Part shown: positions 40,537 through 47,695 of the stretch, piece after piece
Numbering within the stretch: position 1 is the first letter of the stretch
How the letters are laid out: the number at the start of each line of letters is the position of its first letter
Source: Legionella sp.
Lineage (GTDB): Bacteria; Pseudomonadota; Gammaproteobacteria; Legionellales; Legionellaceae
DNA: 64,000 bases
Direction of reading: 5' to 3'
NCBI GenBank assembly: GCA_030158115.1
Contig: JAOATK010000018.1
Span: 1 to 64,000, forward strand
Made by a program: the position numbers and the translations under genes
Notes under the pieces: model-generated
What the model saw: the letters and a program-made list of their open reading frames with translations, nothing else
Database searches by the model: none
What the model was told of the DNA's origin: nothing

Positions 40537-41712
40537 TTAGATTGATGCGTCGGGTTTCATTGAGTAAGAAATAATGAACCACACTATTCCTACTAAGGCA
40601 TTAATCATAAAAATTCCCTGGCCGCCACTCCATCCATATAAAATACCAGCCAGTGCGCCACCGGCGAAAAGCCCTAGAAATTGACTGGTTGAATAAATTC
40701 CCATGGCAGTGCCTTTACTGTTAGGGTTCACTTGTTTGGAAATAAGAGAGGGAAGTGCTGCTTCAAGAATATTAAATGGAATAAAGAAGGCCAGCATCAG
40801 AAGACAAAGACCAAGCCAATTTTGGTAACTAAAGGCTAATAATAATTGGGCTAAAGAAATCACTAATACAGACGAAAGAAATATGGTTTTCATTTGTTTT
40901 TTCTTTTCAGCAAGTATGATGAAAGGAATCATCAGAATGAAAGAGCACACCATCAGTGGTAAATAAAAATGCCATTGTTGGGTTAAATTTCCTTGTTCTA
41001 TTTGCTTTGCCAAAATAAAGGGAATAGCAAAAAAAGTAGAAGTAAGAATAAAGTGTTGGCAAAAAATCCCTGCATTAAATCGTTGCAGCTGCTTGTCATT
41101 GATTACTTGCTTTAGCAGAGCTGGATTGGCCTCACTATCCCCATGAAATGGCTCGTTAGACGGCGTAGGGATAACTAAGTGTAGCAAAATGATACCAAGC
41201 AGAGCTAGGAATGTAGTCAAATAAAATATGCCTGATAGACCAAATCGGTGTGAAATAGCTGGGCTAATTACCATGGCTAAACTAAAAGAAGTTCCGATGG
41301 TCATTCCGATGACTGCCATGGCTTTGGTACGTTGCTTATCAGGAGTTAAGTCAGCAAGCAGCGCAATTAGAACGCTACCAACAGCCCCAGCCCCTTGCAG
41401 CGTTCTGGCTAAAATCATTCCATAGATTGAATCGGTGAGAGCACCTAGTAAACTGCCACCTGCAAAAAGGATTAATCCAATAGTGATAATTGGTTTTCTG
41501 CCTATTTTATCGGAAAAGAGGCCAAATGGTATTTGCAAGAATCCTTGCGCTAAACCATAAATGCCTAAGGCTATGCCTATTAATATGGGAGTTGCTCCAT
41601 GTAATTTTTCAGCATAAAGACTAAAAACAGGGATTAACAAAAATAGACCGAGCATCCGGAAGGAAAAAATAGCAGCAATAGGGAATACACTTTTAGACCA
41701 AGGGTAGTTCAT
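40537..41712 (-). CDS. MFS-family transporter
   Basis: The 391-residue protein has about twelve predicted membrane helices in two six-helix halves. It shows the MFS motif A, GLFSDKIGRKPII, after helix 2, and a matching LLSSVL region mid-protein. It resembles YajR-type exporters of unknown substrate but ends after helix 12, without the cytoplasmic ferredoxin-like domain of E. coli YajR. It is upstream of ssb, a pairing seen in other gammaproteobacteria. The substrate is not predictable. Confidence 0.88.
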   Translation of the reverse strand: MNYPWSKSVFPIAAIFSFRMLGLFLLIPVFSLYAEKLHGATPILIGIALGIYGLAQGFLQIPFGLFSDKIGRKPIITIGLILFAGGSLLGALTDSIYGMILARTLQGAGAVGSVLIALLADLTPDKQRTKAMAVIGMTIGTSFSLAMVISPAISHRFGLSGIFYLTTFLALLGIILLHLVIPTPSNEPFHGDSEANPALLKQVINDKQLQRFNAGIFCQHFILTSTFFAIPFILAKQIEQGNLTQQWHFYLPLMVCSFILMIPFIILAEKKKQMKTIFLSSVLVISLAQLLLAFSYQNWLGLCLLMLAFFIPFNILEAALPSLISKQVNPNSKGTAMGIYSTSQFLGLFAGGALAGILYGWSGGQGIFMINALVGIVWFIISYSMKPDASI

Positions 41713-42036
41713 TCATTTATATAATTTGTTTCTCGTGTGCGGATAGTACAAAGTTAGCACTTCATACACAAGAACTTTGAGAATTTAATGCAGGAAACAT
41801 TGCATTATTAATGAATAAAAATGAAAATGCATGATTTTGGAAAAGGCTTTTACGAGATTTTATTTAACAGATCAACCTGCATTAATGGTGTTATTCCCAG
41901 AAGGCTTGAAACCATTTTGGATGTAGTTCAGTGCCAAGTTTAGAATGGATCTTTGCCTTCGCAGGGAAAACAAATGTTTGCATAGCAACTGTGGCGTGGT
42001 CTTATACTGATTTTATTGAATTAAGAGGGCAATTTT
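41713..42036. other. Intergenic region before the lipid A cluster
   Basis: A 324-bp divergent gap. A weak promoter-like pair, TTGCAT (41978-41983) and TATACT (42003-42008), with a long 19-bp spacer, faces the FabL-like gene. AGAGGG lies just before its start. A short frame near 41827 is unconvincing. Nothing else is visible. Confidence 0.5.
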
Positions 42037-42792
42037 ATGAGTTTAATTTTTGCAGGTAAAGTGGGTTTAGTTACTGGTGGTGCGCGAGGGATTGGTAAAG
42101 CTACTGCATTAAAGTTAGCTCAGGCAGGTACTGATATCGCTGTTGTTTATTATAATAGCTCAGATGAAGCGCAACAGTTAGTGCAAGAGATTCAAGCCAT
42201 GGGGCGTAAAGCTATCGCATTACAAGCTAATGTTGCTGATCATCAATCTGTAAAAGAGATGTTCGCGCAGTTTCGTGAGCATTTTAGTCATCTGGATTTT
42301 TTAATTAGTAATGCAGCAAGTGGTGTGTTAAAGCCCGCTTTGAAGATGTCAACGAAACATTGGCGTTGGTGCTTAGAAACCAATGCATTGGCATTAAATC
42401 ATCTGGCGACAGAAGCTCATACCATGATGCCTAAAGGCAGCCGCATTATTGCTTTATCTAGTTTAGGAGCGCATAGAGCTATTCCAAATTATGCATTCAT
42501 TGGCGCCTCTAAGGCTGCACTAGAAGCCTTGGTGCGTTCATTAAGTCTTGAGTTGGCTGTTGATGGCATTACCGTGAATACCATTTCTGCCGGTGTTGTG
42601 GACACGGATGCATTAAAACATTTTCCCAATAGAGAGCAGTTACTTGATGAATATCAGGCTCATGCATTAACAGACAGGCCATTAACGCCACAAGATGTCG
42701 CTAATGCTGTTTACCTGTTGTGTTTGCCTGAGGCTGCTATGATCAATGCAACTACTTTATTTGTAGATGCGGGCTATAGTCAGATTGGATAA
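42037..42792 (+). CDS. FabL-like enoyl-ACP reductase (SDR family)
   Basis: A 251-residue short-chain dehydrogenase. The Rossmann motif GGARGIG is at residues 14-20, NNA-type NAASG at 92-96, and the catalytic pair Tyr152-X6-Lys159. The YX6K spacing, HWRW region and VDTDALKHFPNREQLL resemble Bacillus FabL (enoyl-ACP reductase III, NADPH) much more than YX3K ketoreductases. It would do the last reduction of acyl elongation. It is 134 bp upstream of the AcpXL-like gene on the same strand, so it may serve that pathway or general fatty acid synthesis. Confidence 0.8.
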   Translation: MSLIFAGKVGLVTGGARGIGKATALKLAQAGTDIAVVYYNSSDEAQQLVQEIQAMGRKAIALQANVADHQSVKEMFAQFREHFSHLDFLISNAASGVLKPALKMSTKHWRWCLETNALALNHLATEAHTMMPKGSRIIALSSLGAHRAIPNYAFIGASKAALEALVRSLSLELAVDGITVNTISAGVVDTDALKHFPNREQLLDEYQAHALTDRPLTPQDVANAVYLLCLPEAAMINATTLFVDAGYSQIG

Positions 42793-42809
42793 GGGTAGAT
42801 ATTTATTTG

Positions 42810-42850
42810 AGAAGCGATTAAGCCGCACTTTTATTCGCTTCTGTTTGTTT
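42810..42850 (+). terminator. Weak terminator-like hairpin after the FabL-like gene
   Basis: AGAAGCGA (42810-42817) pairs with TCGCTTCT (42835-42842) around a 17-base loop, followed by GTTTGTTT. The long loop and broken T-run make termination uncertain. Confidence 0.35.
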
Positions 42851-42881
42851 GTTAATTTTATGTCTTTAAAAAAAAATATGA

Positions 42882-42887
42882 TATAAT
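42882..42887 (+). promoter_or_regulatory. Possible -10 box for the acpXL-like operon
   Basis: A perfect TATAAT lies 39 bp before the carrier-protein gene, in an A/T-rich stretch. No good -35 is visible at 16-18 bp. Together with the upstream hairpin it suggests that the next operon has its own promoter. Confidence 0.35.
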
Positions 42888-42926
42888 TCGTGGCTTTGTG
42901 ACTGGCTGAATTCCTGAGGGCAAAAT

Positions 42927-43331
42927 ATGAATGTAACTAGTGTTTATCCTAAAGTTCGAGAAATCATTGCGGATGTATTAGTAATTGATGAGGATGAAGT
43001 AGCGTTAAATAGTCGTTTGATCGCTGATTTGGGTGCTGAATCGATTGATTTCCTTGATTTAGTTTTCCAATTGGAAAAAGAATTTAAAATTAAAATACCT
43101 CGTGGACAATTAGAAAAAAATGCACGTGGTAATTTAGCAGAAGAAGAGTTTGAAAAGGGCGGTGTGTTAACGGCTCAAGGACTTACTGCTTTGCAAAATT
43201 ATTTAAGTGAAGTCTCCGCTGATCAATTCAAAGCAAATATGAAGGTCAATGAGATTCCCATGTTGTTTACTGTTGAAACGTTCTGCAAATTAGTGGTTGC
43301 CGCTAAGAGCGAACAACAAGTTCCTGCGTAA
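42927..43331 (+). CDS. acpXL: AcpXL-like acyl carrier protein
   Basis: A carrier protein whose phosphopantetheine attachment site is Ser39 in GAESIDFLDL. The ADLGAES...FQLEKEFKIKIP stretch resembles rhizobial AcpXL, the carrier for very long chains destined for lipid A. At 134 residues it is longer than AcpXL (about 92) and much longer than AcpP (78), with extra sequence in the second half before a final VETFCKLVVA helix. It leads a set of dehydratase, two ketosynthases and acyltransferase, in the same order as the rhizobial cluster. Confidence 0.8.
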   Translation: MNVTSVYPKVREIIADVLVIDEDEVALNSRLIADLGAESIDFLDLVFQLEKEFKIKIPRGQLEKNARGNLAEEEFEKGGVLTAQGLTALQNYLSEVSADQFKANMKVNEIPMLFTVETFCKLVVAAKSEQQVPA

Positions 43332-43335
43332 CTAA

Positions 43336-44223
43336 ATGAGATTTTTGTTTGTTGACAGGATTGTTGAGTCTTCTCCCGGCGAATTGATCCGGGGGATTAA
43401 ACACGTCACTAGTGACGATGCTTTTTTAACGGTTGATGAACAAGGGAGATATTGTTTTATCCCGTCTTTAATTGGTGAAACCTTAGGGCAATTGGCGGCA
43501 TGGAATGTCATGCAGCGTAATGGTTTTTCTCATCGTCCTGTGGCAGGTATAGTGTCTAGTGCTACTTTACATCGCCCTGCCTATGTAGGTGAAACCTTAT
43601 TGCTGGAATCCTATATTGATAACTTGGATGACAGTGCGGTGCAATACCATAGTGTTGCGCGAGTGGGTGACCAACTTATTTTCACGGTGGATGGGGCTTT
43701 AGGTCCTTTGCTCCCTATGACCGACTTTATTTCGCTGGAGACGGTCACTCAGCAATTCAATGAAATTAATTATCCAGGTGATTGGTCTGTTCTTAGTGCA
43801 GATAGCTGGCCTTTAGATGAAAAAGATCGACTAAAATCGCTTGAATTAACTACAGTCGCTATGCACTTTGATAAAATATGCTCTAGTGAACCTGGCGTAA
43901 GCTTAGTCGCTGAAAAGCGCCTAGACCATGCAGCACCTTATCTCCCTGATCATTTTCCATTAAAACCGGTCTTACCCATGACGGTATTATTGGAGTGTAA
44001 ATTAAATCTAGCGCGCGAATTTGTTGCGCGCGCCGGATATTCGACAGATTATCGTGTGAGTGAGTTGCGTAAAATAAAAATGAATGAATTTGTTTCTCCT
44101 GGTGATGTTCTTGTGTGCTCGGTCACTGTGAAACGACACACTGAGGATGAGTTAATCCTGGCTTATCGTAGCGAGGTTGCAGGTAAACGGGTTTGTGTAG
44201 TTGATGTAGTGCTTATTTCCTGA
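43336..44223 (+). CDS. Double-hotdog 3-hydroxyacyl-ACP dehydratase (FabZXL-like)
   Basis: A 295-residue protein made of two hotdog-like halves. The N-terminal half has MRFLFVDRI and PSLIGETLGQLAAW (conserved Glu near residue 48) but lacks the usual HFP histidine. The C-terminal half (from about residue 195) has YLPDHFPLKPVLPMTVLLE with both His and Glu. It probably dehydrates 3-hydroxyacyl-ACP in chain elongation, with one functional site per protein. It starts 4 bp after the carrier-protein stop and takes the fabZXL position. Confidence 0.75.
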   Translation: MRFLFVDRIVESSPGELIRGIKHVTSDDAFLTVDEQGRYCFIPSLIGETLGQLAAWNVMQRNGFSHRPVAGIVSSATLHRPAYVGETLLLESYIDNLDDSAVQYHSVARVGDQLIFTVDGALGPLLPMTDFISLETVTQQFNEINYPGDWSVLSADSWPLDEKDRLKSLELTTVAMHFDKICSSEPGVSLVAEKRLDHAAPYLPDHFPLKPVLPMTVLLECKLNLAREFVARAGYSTDYRVSELRKIKMNEFVSPGDVLVCSVTVKRHTEDELILAYRSEVAGKRVCVVDVVLIS

Positions 44224-44233
44224 GGTAAATAAC

Positions 44234-45532
44234 GTGAAAAAAAGACGAGTTGCTATTACAGGTTTGGGTGCTGTGTCACCTATTGGTCTTGATGTTCAAT
44301 CGACGTGGTCTAATTTATTAGAAGGCCAGTCTGGAATTGCTGAAATTAAGCATTTTGATGCCAGTGCATTTCCAACCTATATTGCTGCCGAAGTGAAAAA
44401 TTTTACACCTGATCCAGCATTAAAAAATAAGCATACTCGCTTTGCGATGCCTTTTACCCAGTATGCCTTAGAAGCGGCAAAGCAAGCTTTTGAAGACGCG
44501 GGAATAATGCCCACAAAACAGACTGCTTCTGATTGGGGGGTAGTGACTGGTAGTGGGATGATGACTGCTGAATTTGATTATTTGCAGCGGTTCCAAAAAA
44601 TATGTGCCCAAGATGGGGAAGTAGATTGGAATCGTTTGCAAGAAAGTAAGCAGGATTTTTACAGGTTAGCTGATTTTGGTAAAACAACACCTAACTCGGG
44701 TTTATTCTTATTACTCCAACAATTTGGAATTAAAGGTTATGCATCCTCAGTTCATACCGCTTGTGCGTCTGGGGGGCAAGCTTTAGGGTTAGCCCTACAA
44801 GTGATTCGTCGTGGCGAGGCTGATTTTATGTTGGCAGGTGGTTTTGACTCGATGATCAACCCATTAGGTTTATCTAGTTTTTGTTTGCTTGGTGCTTTGT
44901 CTACTTATAATGAAACTCCTGAGACCGCCAGTCGTCCTTTTGATGGAACACGTAATGGTTTTGTTTTAGGTGAAGGGGCTGCTTTTTTAATTCTTGAAGA
45001 ATGGGATAAGGCAAAGGCTCGCGGAGCGCGTATTTATGCTGAACTGGCAGGAGAGGGTAATTCTTTAAGCTCCTATCGAATTACTGATTCCCATCCTAAC
45101 GGCGATGGTGCGATTCAAGCCATCGAACGTGCGCTTAAAGATGCGGGTGTTCAGGCCTCCGATGTGGATTATATTAATGCACATGGTACCTCCACTAAAA
45201 TGAATGATTTAAGTGAAACGAATGCGATTAAAGCTGTTTTTGGGGAGCGGATTGCTCATTTGCCTGTGAGTTCAACTAAAGGTCAAACCGGACACTTAAT
45301 TGCAGCAGCAGGGGCTCTGGAAGCAGTCTTGTCTGTCAAGGCGATCGAAGAATCACGCATTCCTCCAACCGCTAATTTAACCACGCCTGATCCTGAATGT
45401 AATTTGGATTATGTAGTGGAGGGACCGCGGCATAAATCTTTAGGTGTGGTTATATCCGATTCTTTTGGATTTGGTGGTTCCAACAGCTGCTTGCTGTTTA
45501 AACATCCCGAATTTGAAGGAGTAGGTCAATGA
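44234..45532 (+). CDS. 3-oxoacyl-ACP synthase II (FabF2XL-like)
   Basis: A 432-residue KAS II-type condensing enzyme with a full catalytic set: Cys177 (HTACASGG), His317 (NAHGTS), Lys349 and His354 (TKGQTGHL). It elongates acyl-ACP with malonyl-ACP. GTG 44234 follows GAGG. The next gene overlaps by four bases (ATGA) and encodes a homologue that lacks the cysteine. The two could form a KS/chain-length-factor heterodimer. Confidence 0.85.
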   Translation: MKKRRVAITGLGAVSPIGLDVQSTWSNLLEGQSGIAEIKHFDASAFPTYIAAEVKNFTPDPALKNKHTRFAMPFTQYALEAAKQAFEDAGIMPTKQTASDWGVVTGSGMMTAEFDYLQRFQKICAQDGEVDWNRLQESKQDFYRLADFGKTTPNSGLFLLLQQFGIKGYASSVHTACASGGQALGLALQVIRRGEADFMLAGGFDSMINPLGLSSFCLLGALSTYNETPETASRPFDGTRNGFVLGEGAAFLILEEWDKAKARGARIYAELAGEGNSLSSYRITDSHPNGDGAIQAIERALKDAGVQASDVDYINAHGTSTKMNDLSETNAIKAVFGERIAHLPVSSTKGQTGHLIAAAGALEAVLSVKAIEESRIPPTANLTTPDPECNLDYVVEGPRHKSLGVVISDSFGFGGSNSCLLFKHPEFEGVGQ

Positions 45533-46803
45533 GTCAAAATAATCGCGTATTTATTACAGGTCGCAGTGCAGTTACCGCATCAGGTAATACTTCTGATGCC
45601 ACTTGGGAATCTATTGTTTCTGGACAAAGCGGAATTGCAGAGCTCAGTGAATGGGATCTATCTAAATGGCCTTCTTGCTTAGGGGGTGAATTAAAAGATT
45701 TTCAGCCGGCTAAAATGTTGCCTGATCGCAAGTTAATTAAAGTCATTTCTCGCCAAGATGTGCTAGGTATTAATGCGGCTGTGCAAGCGGTTGAACAAAG
45801 CCAAATGATTACTTATCGTGATGCACTCGATGATGCGAACTCATTTAATGAGCAAACGGCAGTTTTTATTGGTTCTCCTGGAAACAAATATTTTCAACAA
45901 TATGACTTTTTACCTCTGTTAGCGAAAAGTGGTGGCGACATGCAGCAATTTGCAGCGCAATTGTTTGATGAAGTTCATCCGATGTGGTTGCTACGAATTT
46001 TACCTAATAATGTGCTTGCCTATACTGGGATAACTTATGGTTTTAAAGGCCCTAACCATAATATAACGAACCACGCAGTCAGTGGAACGCAAGCTTTATT
46101 AGAAGCCTATCATGCGATAAGTAGCGGGCAAGCTGATCGTGCGGTTGTTGTGGCTTATGATATGGCAGTTGAACCTCAATCTTTGTTTTATTATGAGCAA
46201 TTAGGAGTTTTGAGTCATCGGCATTTAAAGCCATTTGATGCAGAACATGACGGAACATTGATGGCTGAGGGAGCTGCTGCTATCGTTTTGGAAAGCGAAG
46301 CGAGTGTGAAAGCTCGTTCTGCTGTGTGCTATGGTGAGGTGGTTGGTGGTTTATCTAACAGCGAAGCTGCCGGTTTATTTTCTATAGAAGCAGATGGGCA
46401 ACAATTAGCGGAATTAATTGGGCGTACATTAAAAAGCGCAAATCTTACCCCTGAAGAGATTGGTTTTATCGTGGCGCATGGCAATGGGAATGTTAAATCA
46501 GATGATAGCGAAGCCCAAGCTATTAAAACTGTTTTTGGCCAGCAACAAATTCCTGTCACTGGATTTAAATGGTCTATGGGGCACACTATCTGTGCTTCCG
46601 GGATTATTGATGCAGTGCTTGCTACCTATGCGCTTGAGGCACAGTGTATACCTGGCATTGCTAATTTAAATCAACCAGCACCAAGTTGTGAGGGTTTATC
46701 GCTTAGCGCTGATCATCAATTCTTACAGCATCCTTATGCATTAATGATCAATCGCGGTTTTGCAAGCATGAATGCCTGCTTAGTGATTAAATCCTGTGAA
46801 TGA
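45529..46803 (+). CDS. Ketosynthase homologue with Cys-to-Ala active site (FabF1XL-like)
   Basis: A 424-residue KAS-fold protein. Aligned with its upstream neighbour, the nucleophile position is Ala183 (ITNHAVSGTQAL in place of HTACASGGQAL). His317 (VAHGNGN), Lys347 and His352 (KWSMGHT) remain. It cannot form an acyl-enzyme, but it could decarboxylate malonyl-ACP or set chain length like the KS-beta (CLF) subunit of type II polyketide synthases. Overlaps at both ends (4 and 8 bp) make equal translation with its partners likely. Confidence 0.8.
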   Translation: MSQNNRVFITGRSAVTASGNTSDATWESIVSGQSGIAELSEWDLSKWPSCLGGELKDFQPAKMLPDRKLIKVISRQDVLGINAAVQAVEQSQMITYRDALDDANSFNEQTAVFIGSPGNKYFQQYDFLPLLAKSGGDMQQFAAQLFDEVHPMWLLRILPNNVLAYTGITYGFKGPNHNITNHAVSGTQALLEAYHAISSGQADRAVVVAYDMAVEPQSLFYYEQLGVLSHRHLKPFDAEHDGTLMAEGAAAIVLESEASVKARSAVCYGEVVGGLSNSEAAGLFSIEADGQQLAELIGRTLKSANLTPEEIGFIVAHGNGNVKSDDSEAQAIKTVFGQQQIPVTGFKWSMGHTICASGIIDAVLATYALEAQCIPGIANLNQPAPSCEGLSLSADHQFLQHPYALMINRGFASMNACLVIKSCE

Positions 46804-47650
46804 TTTAGCGAAGCAAATTAGTGAATTGCCGGTGAGCTTTTTGGGGCGTTTAATCTATAAATATGCTCCTTATAAACGGCAGGTGATTTTGGCTAATATT
46901 GATCGCGTGTATGGCAATCAATTAAATGATATGCAAAAAAAGCATCTAGCGATGTCCTATTATTCTCATTTGCTTAAGTCGTTTAAGGAGGCTTTGTGCT
47001 TGCGGTTTATGAGCGAGGCTACTTTAAGCCAACAAGTCGAAGTGCGTGGCCATGAAAAAATGCTGGAGGTCGTTGCTCAGCAAAAAGGTGTTTTAGTGGT
47101 CACAGGACATTTTGGTAATTGGGAAGTAGCACCCATTGGTGGTGTTTTAAATTTTAAAGAATTTCAAGGTCAATTCCACTTTATTCGTCGAACATTATCT
47201 ATTAAATTCATTGAGCGCAGTTTATTTAAACAATATTATCAAGTGGGTTTAAACGTTATTCCAAAAAAGAACTCATTAGATAAAGTGTGTGCAGCCTTAG
47301 AAAAAAATCATGCCGTTATTTTTGTTTTAGATCAGCATGCCTCTTTAGCTAATCGAGATGGTATTGCAGTAGAATTTTTTGGAGAAAAGGCGGGAACTTA
47401 TCGCAGTTTAGCCACATTATCTCGTTATACTAGAGTGCCTGTAATTCCTGCAGCAGGGTATCGCTTACCGAATGGAAAACATGTTTTAGAGTTTTATGAT
47501 CCTATTCCTTGGCGTGATTATGATAATACAGCGGATGCTTTGTATTATAATACCTTAGCTTATAACCAAGCGTTAGAGCGAATTATCTTAGCCCATCCTG
47601 AGCAATGGAATTGGATGCATAGGCGATGGAAGAAACTGAAGAAGAAATAG
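46796..47650 (+). CDS. lpxXL: LpxXL-like lipid A acyltransferase (LpxL/HtrB family)
   Basis: A 284-residue member of the LpxL/HtrB lysophospholipid acyltransferase family. The catalytic HX4E is His105-Glu110 in TGHFGNWE. The C-terminus has the family YNQALERIILAHPEQWNWMHRRWK. GTG 46796 overlaps the preceding stop. Its position at the end of a cluster with its own carrier protein suggests that it transfers a very long chain from AcpXL to lipid A, as LpxXL does in rhizobia. It lacks an obvious N-terminal membrane helix and ends in a Lys-rich tail. Confidence 0.82.
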   Translation: MNDLAKQISELPVSFLGRLIYKYAPYKRQVILANIDRVYGNQLNDMQKKHLAMSYYSHLLKSFKEALCLRFMSEATLSQQVEVRGHEKMLEVVAQQKGVLVVTGHFGNWEVAPIGGVLNFKEFQGQFHFIRRTLSIKFIERSLFKQYYQVGLNVIPKKNSLDKVCAALEKNHAVIFVLDQHASLANRDGIAVEFFGEKAGTYRSLATLSRYTRVPVIPAAGYRLPNGKHVLEFYDPIPWRDYDNTADALYYNTLAYNQALERIILAHPEQWNWMHRRWKKLKKK

Positions 47651-47695
47651 TCATCATCCTATAGTCTTATCACGCTTACATCTCGCGAGTATCCT

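Noticed and set aside
41827..41952. Short + strand frame in the gap before the FabL-like gene (about 41 codons)
   Set aside because: No ribosome-binding site and no family similarity; I could not support it as a gene.
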